Assembly (NCBI GenBank): GCA_905612515.1
Contig: CAJQSI010000011.1
Span: forward strand, 1 to 41,410
Length of the DNA stretch: 41,410 nucleotides
Direction: 5' to 3'
Source of the DNA: an uncultured Opitutales bacterium
Lineage (GTDB): Bacteria > Verrucomicrobiota > Verrucomicrobiia > Opitutales > Seribacteraceae
The notes under the pieces are model-generated. The model was not told the DNA's origin. It searched no databases and saw only the letters and a program-made list of their open reading frames with translations. This document shows, piece after piece, positions 17,728 through 26,830 of this stretch (positions within the stretch are counted from its first letter, which is position 1; each line of letters opens with the position of its first letter). A program made the translations under genes and the position numbers.

Positions 17728-18483
17728 ATGCGCCACTCAAAGCATAAGCATCTTCTCGGGGTCAAGTCTGCCCATCGACTCTCCTTGATGGCGAATATGT
17801 GCTGTGCCCTTATTGAAAATGGGCGTATCCGCACAACTTTGGCCAAAGCCAAAGCCTTGAGACCTTCGATCGAGAAAATTATCACCTTGGCGAAAAAAGC
17901 TCATCTTTCAGAAGATGCTGCCAAGAAAGTTCATTATCGCCGGTTGGCTATCGCTCGTCTTAGGAATAAGAAATTCGTTCAAAAGCTCTTTGATGAGCTT
18001 GCCGAGGATTTTGTGAATCGCACTGGTGGTTACACCCGTATTTATAAGCTCGCAATTCCTCGTCTTGGAGATGCCGCAGACATGGCTATTATCGAATTCG
18101 TCAAAGCTTCCGATAAAGGTTATGGCAAAAGAAAAGGAAGCGGCAAAAAGACCGACAAGAAATCCAAGTCTTCGAAGCCAAAGCAAAAGAAAGCTGAAAA
18201 AGAAGAAACCGAGGAGGTTGCAGATTTTGTCGTCGAAGATACTGCCGCGGTGGGGGAATCTGCTGCCGCAGTCCCTGCCGAAGGAAACATTACTGATTTA
18301 GATGCTGATCAAGAGTCGGAAGAAGAAACAACTTCTGACATGACCGGCACAACTGAAGAAACTGTATCCGAAGATGTTTCTTCTGAATCCTCTGAAGATG
18401 CTGCGGACGAGCCAGACGAAAAACTGGCGGATGATACTTTCGAGGACTCCGGCGACTCCAAAGGCAATAGCAAAAGGGATTAA
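17728..18483 (+). CDS. rplQ: 50S ribosomal protein L17 with long acidic C-terminal tail
   Basis: L17 is a 50S protein at the solvent side near the exit tunnel. The family core (about 115-125 residues) occupies the first half: MRHSKHKHLLGVKSAHRLSLMANM, RIRTTLAKAKALRP, GGYTRIYKLAIPRLGDAADMAIIEFV. The protein then continues to 251 residues. Residues about 128-158 are Lys/Ser-rich, and about 159-251 are strongly acidic (Glu, Asp, Ser, Thr), low in complexity and likely disordered. The same reading frame is intact to the stop, so this is a genuine extension. It is the last gene of the ribosomal block. Confidence 0.94.
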   Translation: MRHSKHKHLLGVKSAHRLSLMANMCCALIENGRIRTTLAKAKALRPSIEKIITLAKKAHLSEDAAKKVHYRRLAIARLRNKKFVQKLFDELAEDFVNRTGGYTRIYKLAIPRLGDAADMAIIEFVKASDKGYGKRKGSGKKTDKKSKSSKPKQKKAEKEETEEVADFVVEDTAAVGESAAAVPAEGNITDLDADQESEEETTSDMTGTTEETVSEDVSSESSEDAADEPDEKLADDTFEDSGDSKGNSKRD

Positions 18484-18522
18484 CGTGGACTCTTCGGGGC
18501 GATCAATCTTACGGTTACATCC

Positions 18523-18765
18523 ATGAATTCGTTGATTCACTTCCCTTTTATCTGGATGAATATACTGTGCGTTTCAGGTTTTATTATCGGAATTTTTTAT
18601 CTTTGGATTAATTACGAAAATCGGGACGATAAAAAATACCGTAAAATGGCTGCGCAATCGCTTTTTCACTGTGTAAATTGTGGCGAATTGTTCCAAACCC
18701 TAGGCCATAGAGAAACCGCAGATTGTCCTGCCTGCAATAAGAATAACTTGCGTCTGCGTTTCTGA
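18523..18765 (+). CDS. Small membrane-anchored zinc-ribbon protein (unknown function)
   Basis: The protein has 80 residues. A hydrophobic segment at about 8-29 is predicted to cross the membrane once. After a charged stretch (NRDDKKYRK) comes a compact zinc ribbon with Cys50-x2-Cys53 and Cys68-x2-Cys71. I do not recognise a named family. It lies between rplQ (39 bp) and guaA (20 bp) in the same orientation, so it is probably co-transcribed. Zinc ribbons of this kind often bind proteins or nucleic acid; whether it senses or recruits something at the membrane cannot be told from the sequence. Confidence 0.75.
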   Translation: MNSLIHFPFIWMNILCVSGFIIGIFYLWINYENRDDKKYRKMAAQSLFHCVNCGELFQTLGHRETADCPACNKNNLRLRF

Positions 18766-18785
18766 TTAGTCAGGAACGGTTTCCC

Positions 18786-20324
18786 ATGCCGCAAACCATT
18801 ATTGTTCTCGATTTCGGATCGCAATACACGCAGGTCATTGCCCGACGCATTCGCGAGGCGAATGTTTTCTCTAAAGTCCTCCCTTTTGACACTCCCGTTA
18901 AACAACTGGAGAAGCTTTCCCCGTCTGGCATTATTCTTTCCGGTGGTCCAGCCAGTGTTCTGGCGAAGGATGCTCCCAAGCCCGATCCTGCCTTGTTTCG
19001 TATGGGATTACCTGTTCTCGGGATATGTTATGGCTTGCAACTCATGGGCAACATGCTCGGAGGAAAAGCTGAAACCAGCGATCTGAGAGAATACGGTCGA
19101 GGGGAACTTAAAACGATCAGAAAGGGAGGGCTGTTTAAGGGACTTCCACCGAAATTTATTGTTTGGAATTCTCACGGAGACCGTCTCTCGAAACTTCCGA
19201 AAGGTTTTAGAGCAGTGGCTTCCTCCGAAAATTCCGAGTTTGCCGCGATTGAAGATCCCAAACGACGCTTTTATGGCCTCCAATTTCATCCCGAGGTTGA
19301 GCATACGGATGGAGGGAGGGAACTGCTCCACAATTTCCTTCAAAAAATTTGTAGATGTAAGGCCGATTGGCGTCTCGATGACTTTACCAAGAAAACGATC
19401 TTGGACCTTCGCGATGTCGTTGGCGACAAGCGAGTTCTTCTCGGTCTCAGTGGCGGAGTGGATTCCTCGGTTGCGGCAGCTATTCTTCATCGGGCGATAG
19501 GCGAAAATCTCACATGCGTCTTTGTCGATAACGGTCTTCTTCGTCTTAATGAGCGAAGTGAAGTCGAACAACTGTTTAGAGATAACTTTCCCTCGCGCCT
19601 CAAGGTGATTAACGCTTCATCTCTTTTCCTGAAGAGGCTGAAGGGGGTTTCTGACCCCGAACGCAAAAGAAAAATCATCGGAAAAACCTTTATTGAAGTT
19701 TTTGATAATGCCGTCAAAAGCATTGGCTGCGTCGAATTTTTGGCTCAAGGAACTCTCTATCCGGATGTCATTGAAAGCATTCCGATTTCCGGTAATCCGG
19801 CTGCTGTCATCAAAAGTCATCACAATGTGGGTGGACTGCCCAAGAAAATGAAGCTCAAATTGATCGAGCCTCTTCGTGAGCTTTTTAAAGACGAAGTCCG
19901 TGAAGTTGGTGTTGGCTTGGGGTTGCCGAAAGATGTTCTTTATCGGCATCCCTTTCCTGGACCGGGATTGGCCGTGCGTATCGTTGGCGAAGTTACCCGA
20001 CCCCGTTTGCGCGTTCTCCGTGAAGCTGATGCGATTTTTCAGGAAGAGTTGTTCAACTCTCGGCAATACTATAAACTTTGGCAGGCATTTTGCGTGTTCC
20101 TGCCAGTCCGGAGCGTGGGGGTCATGGGGGACGAACGAACCTACGAAAACGTCATTGCAATTCGGGCCGTAACTAGTAGCGATGCGATGACTGCCGATTG
20201 GGCAAAGTTGCCCGACAAGCTATTGCGCACGGTCTCAAATCGAATAATCAATGAAGTTAAGGGAGCAAATCGGGTTGTCTACGATGTAAGTTCTAAACCA
20301 CCCAGCACTATAGAATGGGAGTAA
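18786..20324 (+). CDS. guaA: GMP synthase (glutamine-hydrolysing)
   Basis: The enzyme converts XMP to GMP using ATP and glutamine-derived ammonia, the last step of guanine nucleotide synthesis. The 512 residues match the family (about 511-525). The class I glutamine amidotransferase domain occupies about 1-195 with nucleophile Cys81 (GICYGLQ) and His168/Glu170 (FHPEVEHT). The ATP pyrophosphatase domain has the P loop SGGVDSS at 222-228. The C-terminal dimerisation domain ends with KPPSTIEWE, the conserved terminus. The gene overlaps hisD by 10 nt, suggesting coupled expression of two ammonia-using pathways. Confidence 0.97.
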   Translation: MPQTIIVLDFGSQYTQVIARRIREANVFSKVLPFDTPVKQLEKLSPSGIILSGGPASVLAKDAPKPDPALFRMGLPVLGICYGLQLMGNMLGGKAETSDLREYGRGELKTIRKGGLFKGLPPKFIVWNSHGDRLSKLPKGFRAVASSENSEFAAIEDPKRRFYGLQFHPEVEHTDGGRELLHNFLQKICRCKADWRLDDFTKKTILDLRDVVGDKRVLLGLSGGVDSSVAAAILHRAIGENLTCVFVDNGLLRLNERSEVEQLFRDNFPSRLKVINASSLFLKRLKGVSDPERKRKIIGKTFIEVFDNAVKSIGCVEFLAQGTLYPDVIESIPISGNPAAVIKSHHNVGGLPKKMKLKLIEPLRELFKDEVREVGVGLGLPKDVLYRHPFPGPGLAVRIVGEVTRPRLRVLREADAIFQEELFNSRQYYKLWQAFCVFLPVRSVGVMGDERTYENVIAIRAVTSSDAMTADWAKLPDKLLRTVSNRIINEVKGANRVVYDVSSKPPSTIEWE

Positions 20325-21655
20325 GCAATCCTCCTAGTACAAGCCTTTTCGAAATGCAGCATCTAGACGGGGAAGATTCAGAGTTGTTTGACAAGCTCGC
20401 GTCAATCTCGAGTTCATCTCGAAATCCTGAAGTAGAGAGTGCAGTGGCCTCCATTTTGAAAAAGGTTTGTGACGAGGGTGACGACGGACTGTTGTCTTTT
20501 ACCTCTCATTTTGACCGAGTTTCCCTGTCTTCCGTCGAGCAGTGCGTAACTGCATCGGAATTCAGCCAGGCGAAAGAAGCTCTCGAGTCGCGGGATCGAT
20601 CAGCAATCGAGGAAGCAATCGAAAATGTTCGTGCATTCCATTCTCATTGTCAAAGCAAAGACTGGATGTCTACCAATTCGCATGGCGGTGCCGTTGGCGA
20701 GCGATACTATCCTTTGCGGCGAGTTGGAATTTATGTGCCTGGCGGTCAAGTGCCTTTAGTTTCTACTGTTATAATGACGACAGTCTTAGCCAAAGCCGCA
20801 GGTGTTCCCGAGATAGCCGTTACCACACCGCCGAGACCTGATGGAACGATTGCACCGCCTTTGCTTGCCGCCCTTTCTCTTTGTGGGGTGGAGGAGGTTT
20901 ACAAGGCGGGGGGTGCACAAGCTGTGGCCGCACTTGCCTATGGTACAGAAACGATTGCTCCCGTTGATAAAATCTTAGGTCCGGGCAATGCCTATGTGAA
21001 TGAGGCGAAGCGGCAGGTTTTCGGTACGGTCGGCATAGACCTTTTGCCCGGACCGAGCGAGGTAATGGTCGTCGCTGATGAGACTGCCCGCCCTGCTTAT
21101 GTCGCTGCCGCGCTTTTGGCTCAAGCTGAACATGGTTCCGGCAAGGAAAATGTGTTTCTTGTTTGTTTGGACGAAAACATTCTTCAACTATCCCTTGCCG
21201 AGACAGAAAAACAATTGGAAATCCTTTCTCGCCGAGATGCTATTCGTAGCGTTCTCAAAACTGGGTTATTCGCTATTCGGGTTAGCTCCGAAAAACGAGC
21301 TTTTGAAGTGGCTAACTTCGTAGCTCCGGAACATTTGGAACTACAGATAGACGATTCAAAGGTTGAACGCTTTACTTCCTCAATTACTACCGCAGGCTCT
21401 ATTCTTCAAGGGCATTACACCCCAACGGTGTTAGGAGATTTTGCGGCAGGGCCTAGTCACGTTCTGCCTACGGGCCGAACCTCTCGTTTCTCTGCAGGTT
21501 TGCGTCTTAGCGATTTCTTTCGTCGCTCCAGCATCGTACGCTACGACCTTGAGGCTCTTCGTAAGGCCGATGAAGTGATCTCTCGTTTTTCCGCCATGGA
21601 AGAGTTGGATGCGCACGGTCGCTCTCTGTCGATCCGCTTCGAAAACTTTCACTAA
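20315..21655 (+). CDS. hisD: Histidinol dehydrogenase
   Basis: The enzyme catalyses the last two steps of histidine synthesis, oxidising L-histidinol to L-histidine with two NAD+ and a zinc ion. The 446 residues fit the family (about 430). Signatures include [32 protein letters not shown], the stretch VDLLPGPSE-like [23 protein letters not shown], the zinc/catalytic segment APEHLEL and the C-terminal [14 protein letters not shown]. The first start, ATG 20315, overlaps guaA; a second in-frame ATG at 20354 would remove 13 weakly conserved residues and is possible. hisC follows after 2 nt. Confidence 0.96.
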   Translation: MGVSNPPSTSLFEMQHLDGEDSELFDKLASISSSSRNPEVESAVASILKKVCDEGDDGLLSFTSHFDRVSLSSVEQCVTASEFSQAKEALESRDRSAIEEAIENVRAFHSHCQSKDWMSTNSHGGAVGERYYPLRRVGIYVPGGQVPLVSTVIMTTVLAKAAGVPEIAVTTPPRPDGTIAPPLLAALSLCGVEEVYKAGGAQAVAALAYGTETIAPVDKILGPGNAYVNEAKRQVFGTVGIDLLPGPSEVMVVADETARPAYVAAALLAQAEHGSGKENVFLVCLDENILQLSLAETEKQLEILSRRDAIRSVLKTGLFAIRVSSEKRAFEVANFVAPEHLELQIDDSKVERFTSSITTAGSILQGHYTPTVLGDFAAGPSHVLPTGRTSRFSAGLRLSDFFRRSSIVRYDLEALRKADEVISRFSAMEELDAHGRSLSIRFENFH

Positions 21656-21657
21656 AA

Positions 21658-22746
21658 GTGTCCTCTCCAGTTTCGCGCGTCCTGCCCCACATACAGGTGC
21701 ATTCCGGCTATGTTCCCGGCGAGCAACCTTTGGGAAGGCAAGAAGTAATCAAGCTTAACACCAACGAAAACCCCTACCCGCCCTCACCGCATGTTGTTGC
21801 CGCGATAAATGACGAAATTTCCAAACTTCGTTTATATCCGAACCCAACTTCTTTGCCACTCCGAGAAGCAATCGCTGATCTGCATGATCTGGAACCGAAT
21901 CAAGTATTAGTAGGAAATGGATCCGATGATATCTTGAACCTTTGTGCCCGTTGTTTTGCGGATCACGATCATCCCGTGGGCACGACTTCTCCTAGCTATT
22001 CTCTGTATTCAGTTCTTGCTTCACTTCAACATGCTCCACTTGTTGAAGTTCCTTTTCTGGAGGGGTTTGGGTTGGATGTGTCCAACCTCCTTGCTTGCGG
22101 AGCCAATTTATTTTATCTCACAACCCCCAACGCGCCTTCGGGGACGGCTTTTACCAACGATTTTCTAAGTGCTTTTCATAATGGTTTTCCTGGGATTCTC
22201 GTTGCCGACGAAGCTTATGCCGACTTTGCGCCACACAATGCCGTAGGGTTGCTTGCCGACTGTCCTCGTCTGATCATCACGCGAACTCTCTCGAAGTCTT
22301 ACGGGTTAGCCGGGCTACGAGTCGGGTATGCTCTTGGAGATTCTGGGCTTATCGAGGTTCTTAACAAGGCTCGCGAAGTCTACAATGTCGATAGGCTTGC
22401 CCAAGCTGCGGCAATTGCTTCAATCCGAGATCAATCTTATTTCCGAGAAACAACGGGGAAAATTAAAGCGACTCGCAAAAATACGCTGGATGACTTTCGC
22501 TCCCGCAACTGGAAAACCTACGAGAGTGCCGCCAACTTTCTTTTTACTGAGCCAAGCACGATGAGCGGCGAGGTCGGTCTTGAAGTAGCGGAAACCCTTT
22601 TCTGCCATCTCAAGCAAAATGGTATCCTTGTTCGCCACTTTCCCAATCATTCTTTGACTTCTTCGTTCTTACGCATCAGTATTGGACGGGAGGATGAAAT
22701 GATCATGTTGAAGGAGATTCTAAGGAAATGGAAAACACACGAATAG
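21658..22746 (+). CDS. hisC: Histidinol-phosphate aminotransferase
   Basis: This PLP-dependent enzyme exchanges amino groups between glutamate and imidazole-acetol phosphate in histidine synthesis. The 362 residues match (about 355-370). KLNTNENPY lies at 32-40, TTPNAPSG near 155-162 with the conserved Asn, Asp184 in ADEAYADF, and the Schiff-base Lys213 in [15 protein letters not shown]. The start is GTG at 21658, only 2 nt after hisD; no nearer ATG fits. The 3' end overlaps hisB by 19 nt, which points to translational coupling. Confidence 0.95.
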   Translation: MSSPVSRVLPHIQVHSGYVPGEQPLGRQEVIKLNTNENPYPPSPHVVAAINDEISKLRLYPNPTSLPLREAIADLHDLEPNQVLVGNGSDDILNLCARCFADHDHPVGTTSPSYSLYSVLASLQHAPLVEVPFLEGFGLDVSNLLACGANLFYLTTPNAPSGTAFTNDFLSAFHNGFPGILVADEAYADFAPHNAVGLLADCPRLIITRTLSKSYGLAGLRVGYALGDSGLIEVLNKAREVYNVDRLAQAAAIASIRDQSYFRETTGKIKATRKNTLDDFRSRNWKTYESAANFLFTEPSTMSGEVGLEVAETLFCHLKQNGILVRHFPNHSLTSSFLRISIGREDEMIMLKEILRKWKTHE

Positions 22747-23330
22747 GTGAAGTTTCGCGGGAGACTAATGAAACCTGCGTTAATCTCTCTTTGAATCTCG
22801 ACGGAGAGGGTAAGGGGGACATCAATACAGGTGCTCCCTTCTTTGACCATATGCTGGAGCTTTTTGCCCGTCATGGCTTCTTCGACCTCTCGGTGGATGC
22901 CCGAGGCGACGTAGAAGTGGACTACCATCATCTTGTGGAGGATACGGGTTTGGCCCTAGGTCGGGCAGTGCGTAAGGCATTGGGCAACCGTGCCGGCATT
23001 ACTCGCTACGGTTTCTTTGTCTTACCCATGGACGAAACTCTCGTAACTATCTCCTTGGATCTGAGCAACCGTCCATACCTAGTTTATAATGCCGAGCTTC
23101 CCGTCACTTTTGTTCGCGACTTCAATGTGAATTTGTTCAAGGAATTTTTTCAGGCTTTTGCCAATGAAGCAGGAGCCAACCTTCATGTTCGCCTCGAGTA
23201 TGGTGAAGAACCGCACCATGTGGTGGAAGCGGTTTTCAAGGGATTTGCCCGCGCTCTAGACGCGGCTACACATCATGAACCTCGTCTCGAGGGAGCGATA
23301 CCCTCAACCAAGGGTACGCTTTCCGAGTGA
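22728..23330 (+). CDS. hisB: Imidazoleglycerol-phosphate dehydratase
   Basis: The enzyme dehydrates imidazole glycerol phosphate to imidazole acetol phosphate, using Mn. The 200 residues correspond to the single-domain dehydratase; no histidinol-phosphatase domain is fused as in E. coli. The metal-binding repeats are HHLVED at 67-72 and [16 protein letters not shown] near the C terminus, with [16 protein letters not shown] at 35-50. A good AAGGAG/AAGGA sequence precedes the ATG within hisC. hisH follows after 31 bp. Confidence 0.96.
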   Translation: MENTRIGEVSRETNETCVNLSLNLDGEGKGDINTGAPFFDHMLELFARHGFFDLSVDARGDVEVDYHHLVEDTGLALGRAVRKALGNRAGITRYGFFVLPMDETLVTISLDLSNRPYLVYNAELPVTFVRDFNVNLFKEFFQAFANEAGANLHVRLEYGEEPHHVVEAVFKGFARALDAATHHEPRLEGAIPSTKGTLSE

Positions 23331-23361
23331 AGTTCTATTGCGACTTGCCATAGCACGTGTG

Positions 23362-23994
23362 ATGACGGGGCAGAAGTTGGCCGTAATCGATTACGGCACA
23401 GGCAACATTCGAAGCGTCGTGAAGGCTTTCGAGAACTTGGGTTCCGAGGTGATTTTGGCAACCAGTCCTTCCACTGCAGAAACTGCATCAGCTCTAGTAT
23501 TTCCCGGGCAAGGTTGTTTCCCCGATTGCATGGGTGCTTTAAAGAGCAGTGGATTCGATGTCCTCTTGAAGGAATGGATTGCAGCGGATAGGCCCTTTTT
23601 CGGAATTTGCCTAGGTCTACAAGTGCTTTTTGAATGGTCGGAAGAGGGCAATGCTTCGGGTCTTTCCATCTTTCCAGGAAAGGTGTCTAGATTTTGTCTA
23701 CCTGCAGAATTCAAGGTGCCTCATATGGGCTGGAATAGCCTAGTGTTTTCGGAAACTGCTCCCAAGTGGTTACGGACCGGATTGGCTGATGGAGACCAGT
23801 TTTACTTCGTTCACAGTTACCGAGTGGAACCTGCGAACGATGATATAGTTTTCTCACGAACTGATTATGGCGGAGAGTTCGTCAGTGGTATTACTTCGAA
23901 AAATTGTCATGCTACGCAGTTTCATCCCGAAAAAAGTCAGGCAAAAGGATTGCAAATCTACCGAAATTTTCTTGATAATGTAAACCATCCCTAA
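23362..23994 (+). CDS. hisH: Imidazole glycerol phosphate synthase, glutamine amidotransferase subunit
   Basis: HisH releases ammonia from glutamine for the HisF cyclase. With ATG at 23362 it has 210 residues, beginning with the family start KLAVIDYGTGN. The triad is complete: Cys83 (GICLGLQ), His188 and Glu190 (QFHPEKSQ). The oxyanion region reads FPGQGCFPDCM, so the usual Pro-Gly-Val-Gly is Pro-Gly-Gln-Gly. The frame is open further upstream into hisB, but those residues are not family-like. hisA and hisF are not next; gltA follows, so this his cluster is partial. Confidence 0.94.
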   Translation: MTGQKLAVIDYGTGNIRSVVKAFENLGSEVILATSPSTAETASALVFPGQGCFPDCMGALKSSGFDVLLKEWIAADRPFFGICLGLQVLFEWSEEGNASGLSIFPGKVSRFCLPAEFKVPHMGWNSLVFSETAPKWLRTGLADGDQFYFVHSYRVEPANDDIVFSRTDYGGEFVSGITSKNCHATQFHPEKSQAKGLQIYRNFLDNVNHP

Positions 23995-24055
23995 TCTCGC
24001 GGCAGGCTACCCTGTGGTTCTGCTTTTTGTTTTTCCGCTTATCCTTTTTTGCCTC

Positions 24056-25342
24056 ATGGAAGATTCGGCTACTATTCGTATCGGCAACGATAATTACGAC
24101 CTATCAATTATTACAGGAACGGAGGACGAGAGTGCCATAGACGTTCGGTCTTTTCGCAAGCAGAGTGGTCTCATTACCTTTGACGATGGTTACGGCAATA
24201 CCGGTTCTTGCGAAAGCAAGGTCACGTTTATAGACGGCGACAAGGGCATTCTTCGCTACAGAGGTTATCCCATCGAAGAATTAGCCGAAAAATCAACTTT
24301 TCTCGAATCCGCCTATCTCGTTATCTATGGGGAGCTTCCAAACCACGACCAATTGCAGGCTTTTCGCCAACGCGTTTCTGCAGCTGGCGTTCTTCCCGAA
24401 TCGGTAGCTAGCGTCATAGAGGCCTTTCCTCAGGACGCTCACCCTATGGCGGTTCTTTCGGCCGGTATTCATGCGCTCGGCACCTGCCATCCCGACAAGA
24501 TTACGAATGACCGAGTCAAAGACTTGGGAGCCTTCGACGAATCTGCAGCAATCATTATTTCGGCGATTCGGAAGATTGCCGCCCGGCACCACCGATCCCG
24601 CATGGGGCTAGCGCCTATCAAAAGCAATCCGGAGAAGACTTACTGCGAGAATTTTCTCTCCATGATGTTTTCCAAGACCGACAACGGTGAAGCTGTCCCT
24701 CCCGCAGTAAGTAAAGCCTTGGATCTCATTTTTCTTCTGCATGCCGATCATGAGCAAAATTGTTCCACTTCCACTGGCCGAATGATTGCATCAGGCGGGG
24801 CGAACCCCTTCGCTTCTCTTGCCGGTGCGGTATGTGCCCTGTGGGGTCCTCTTCATGGAGGGGCCAACATGGCTGTCATCAAAATGCTCGACGAGATTCA
24901 TGAGTCCGGCGATGACGGTTCGCGTTTCATTCTTGCGGCCAAGGAAGGCAAAACTCGCCTTATGGGTTTTGGGCATCGAGTCTACCGAAATTACGATCCT
25001 CGCGCAAAAATCCTGAAAGGCGCCTGCGACAGCGCACTTGAAGCTTTAGGTGTTTCTTCCCCAATTTTGGATATCGCCCGCCACCTTGAAGAGGTGGCAT
25101 TGCAGGACGAGTACTTCATTAAGCGAAAGCTGTATCCAAACGTCGATTTTTACAGCGGCATCATCCTCCAAGCTTTAGGATTTCCCACGGATATGTTTAC
25201 GGTCCTTTTCGCTATCGGTCGGGCTCCCGGATGGCTTGCCCATTGGAAGGAAATTGCCGAGAGTGGTGGCAAAATCCATCGCCCTCGCCAAATTTACCAA
25301 GGTGCCACTGAGCGAGTTTACCTTCCATTGGAAGAGCGCTAA
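24056..25342 (+). CDS. gltA: Citrate synthase
   Basis: The enzyme condenses acetyl-CoA with oxaloacetate at entry to the TCA cycle. With ATG at 24056 it has 428 residues, like the hexameric type II enzyme of E. coli (427). The catalytic residues His267 (GPLHGGAN), His307 (GFGHRVY) and Asp364 (NVDFYSG) are present, along with HADHEQNCST at 229-238. An upstream in-frame GTG at 24014 would add a hydrophobic leader (LLFVFPLILF) unlike the family and is unlikely. It runs convergent with the next gene, with 10 bp between stop codons. Confidence 0.95.
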   Translation: MEDSATIRIGNDNYDLSIITGTEDESAIDVRSFRKQSGLITFDDGYGNTGSCESKVTFIDGDKGILRYRGYPIEELAEKSTFLESAYLVIYGELPNHDQLQAFRQRVSAAGVLPESVASVIEAFPQDAHPMAVLSAGIHALGTCHPDKITNDRVKDLGAFDESAAIIISAIRKIAARHHRSRMGLAPIKSNPEKTYCENFLSMMFSKTDNGEAVPPAVSKALDLIFLLHADHEQNCSTSTGRMIASGGANPFASLAGAVCALWGPLHGGANMAVIKMLDEIHESGDDGSRFILAAKEGKTRLMGFGHRVYRNYDPRAKILKGACDSALEALGVSSPILDIARHLEEVALQDEYFIKRKLYPNVDFYSGIILQALGFPTDMFTVLFAIGRAPGWLAHWKEIAESGGKIHRPRQIYQGATERVYLPLEER

Positions 25343-25352
25343 AGCCCTGCAT

Positions 25353-26114
25353 TTATTTATTTATAGATACCTGTTCAGCACCAACGAGAACTTCCTCAAT
25401 GGCTAGTCCTGCGTGGGACTTGATACCTTTTATCAATTTCCAAAAGGCAAAAGCGGTAACGATCATGCAAGGTATGCTGATAATCGGGAAACTCCATGTC
25501 ATCATTGAGCCAACCTCATCGTTGAAGGCGGCCTTGTTTATATGTGGTTCCGTCTTAACGATGATTCTCGCAAGAGCATAGTTGAGAATGGCGCTTAGAA
25601 TGAAGGTTGATGCAATGTACCAAGTGCACTGGGCCAACAGCCTGTCGAACTTGGCTTTTGCGGAGCGTTCTTCCAAAGCGGTTTCCACCCGATCCACGTT
25701 AATCACGTCGGGATTGTATAAAAACAACTTTACGAGAGGCTTTTTCGTGTTGAGCGTGGCCACGGTCAATATGGCAAAAATGGCCGGAAGGGCTGCTTCT
25801 TTTATCGCGAACATCGCGACTGTGGCACCTGGAACGAGTCCTATGCCGCCGGTAAGGAATGCACTCACGGCACCCAAAATGGAAATGATGTTCCAGCGCT
25901 TGCGACGGAGCAGATCCCATGTGCCATATCCTATGGGGAATAAGACTGCCAAGACTAGAATGACTGAACCCACCAGTGGCCCATCGCTGGGTGCGTCAAG
26001 CAACCCCGCAAGCGGCTCTCCGAGCCAATCGTCTCCTTTTCGGAGGATTAAGATAGGCAGAATTAGATTGAATCCGAAATTCAGCCAAATATTTTCCCGT
26101 TTTGGTTTTTGCAT
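25353..26114 (-). CDS. VC0807-like integral membrane protein
   Basis: The protein has 253 residues with about six hydrophobic segments: near 12-25, 47-64, 77-95, 102-120, 165-190 and 208-230. The N-terminal KRENIWLNFGFNLILPILIL and the large central loop with LYNPDVINVDRVETALEE recall the VC0807 family of uncharacterised inner-membrane proteins; this assignment is from memory and moderate. It is transcribed on the minus strand, convergent with gltA and divergent from coaB. No substrate or reaction can be given. Confidence 0.8.
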   Translation of the reverse strand: MQKPKRENIWLNFGFNLILPILILRKGDDWLGEPLAGLLDAPSDGPLVGSVILVLAVLFPIGYGTWDLLRRKRWNIISILGAVSAFLTGGIGLVPGATVAMFAIKEAALPAIFAILTVATLNTKKPLVKLFLYNPDVINVDRVETALEERSAKAKFDRLLAQCTWYIASTFILSAILNYALARIIVKTEPHINKAAFNDEVGSMMTWSFPIISIPCMIVTAFAFWKLIKGIKSHAGLAIEEVLVGAEQVSINK

Positions 26115-26185
26115 CTGATGTTGGTTTCTATGAAATATTGTGTTTGTCGGGAAGATTCGATATCATCGCGAGCCTTTCTTTCAAT

Positions 26186-26830
26186 GTGACAAAAGCAAGC
26201 TCAATTCGTTGTCTGGTTACGGCGGGACCCACTAGAGAATGGTTGGATCCCGTCCGTTTCCTCTCGAACCCGTCCACGGGCAAGATGGGTTTTGCCGTAG
26301 CCGATGCAGCTCGTGAACGTGGCTGGGAAGTAGATTTGATTAGCGGACCGGTCACTCTTGACCTAAAGTCCGGCGTGAGACAGACGTTTGTAGAAACCGC
26401 CGATGAGATGCTTGCCGCTTGCCTTGACATTTTTGCATCATGCGACTTCATGATAATGACAGCCGCCGTCTGCGACCACAAACCTGCTCTCGTGGCTAAA
26501 AGTAAACTCAAGAAAGGTGAAATGAGCATGATTTTGGAACTGGAGCAGACTCCCGACATTTTGGCGGAACTTGGTCGCCGCAAAGCTTCAGGTCAAAACC
26601 TCGTTGGCTTTGCCGCTGAGACAAACGATTGCTTGAGTAATGGAGAGCGAAAGCTTCGTGAAAAGAATCTTGATTGGATCGTAGTGAACGACGTGTCATC
26701 GCCCGCGCGTGGATTCGCATCCGATTTTAACGAGGTTACTTTGCTTGGAAGAAATGGGGAGATCGTCCCCATCGATCTCGCCCCGAAGATTGAAGTAGCC
26801 CGTATCCTTTTGGAAAGGATAGATTCGTGA
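26186..26830 (+). CDS. coaB: Phosphopantothenate-cysteine ligase (CoaB), stand-alone
   Basis: CoaB joins cysteine to 4'-phosphopantothenate in coenzyme A synthesis, using CTP in bacteria. In most bacteria it is fused to the CoaC decarboxylase (about 400 residues); here only the ligase domain exists (214 residues). Motifs: VTAGPTREWLDPVRFLSN with STGKMG at about 11-35 (nucleotide binding), AAVCDHKP (the family's Ala-Ala-Val-x-Asp), LVGFAAET and NDVSSPARGFASDFNEVTLL. GTG 26186 is the likely start; an earlier in-frame TTG at 26102 would overlap the divergent gene and adds residues unlike the family. It overlaps the kinase gene downstream by 4 nt. Confidence 0.9.
   Translation: MTKASSIRCLVTAGPTREWLDPVRFLSNPSTGKMGFAVADAARERGWEVDLISGPVTLDLKSGVRQTFVETADEMLAACLDIFASCDFMIMTAAVCDHKPALVAKSKLKKGEMSMILELEQTPDILAELGRRKASGQNLVGFAAETNDCLSNGERKLREKNLDWIVVNDVSSPARGFASDFNEVTLLGRNGEIVPIDLAPKIEVARILLERIDS

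Noticed and set aside
24014-24055. GTG-initiated hydrophobic leader for citrate synthase
   Set aside because: Citrate synthase is cytoplasmic, the leader has no family counterpart, and ATG 24056 gives the usual length.
25582-26118. 178-codon open frame on the plus strand
   Set aside because: It lies wholly antisense to the VC0807-like membrane protein gene, whose hydrophobic pattern and family resemblance are convincing; the antisense product is low in recognisable features.
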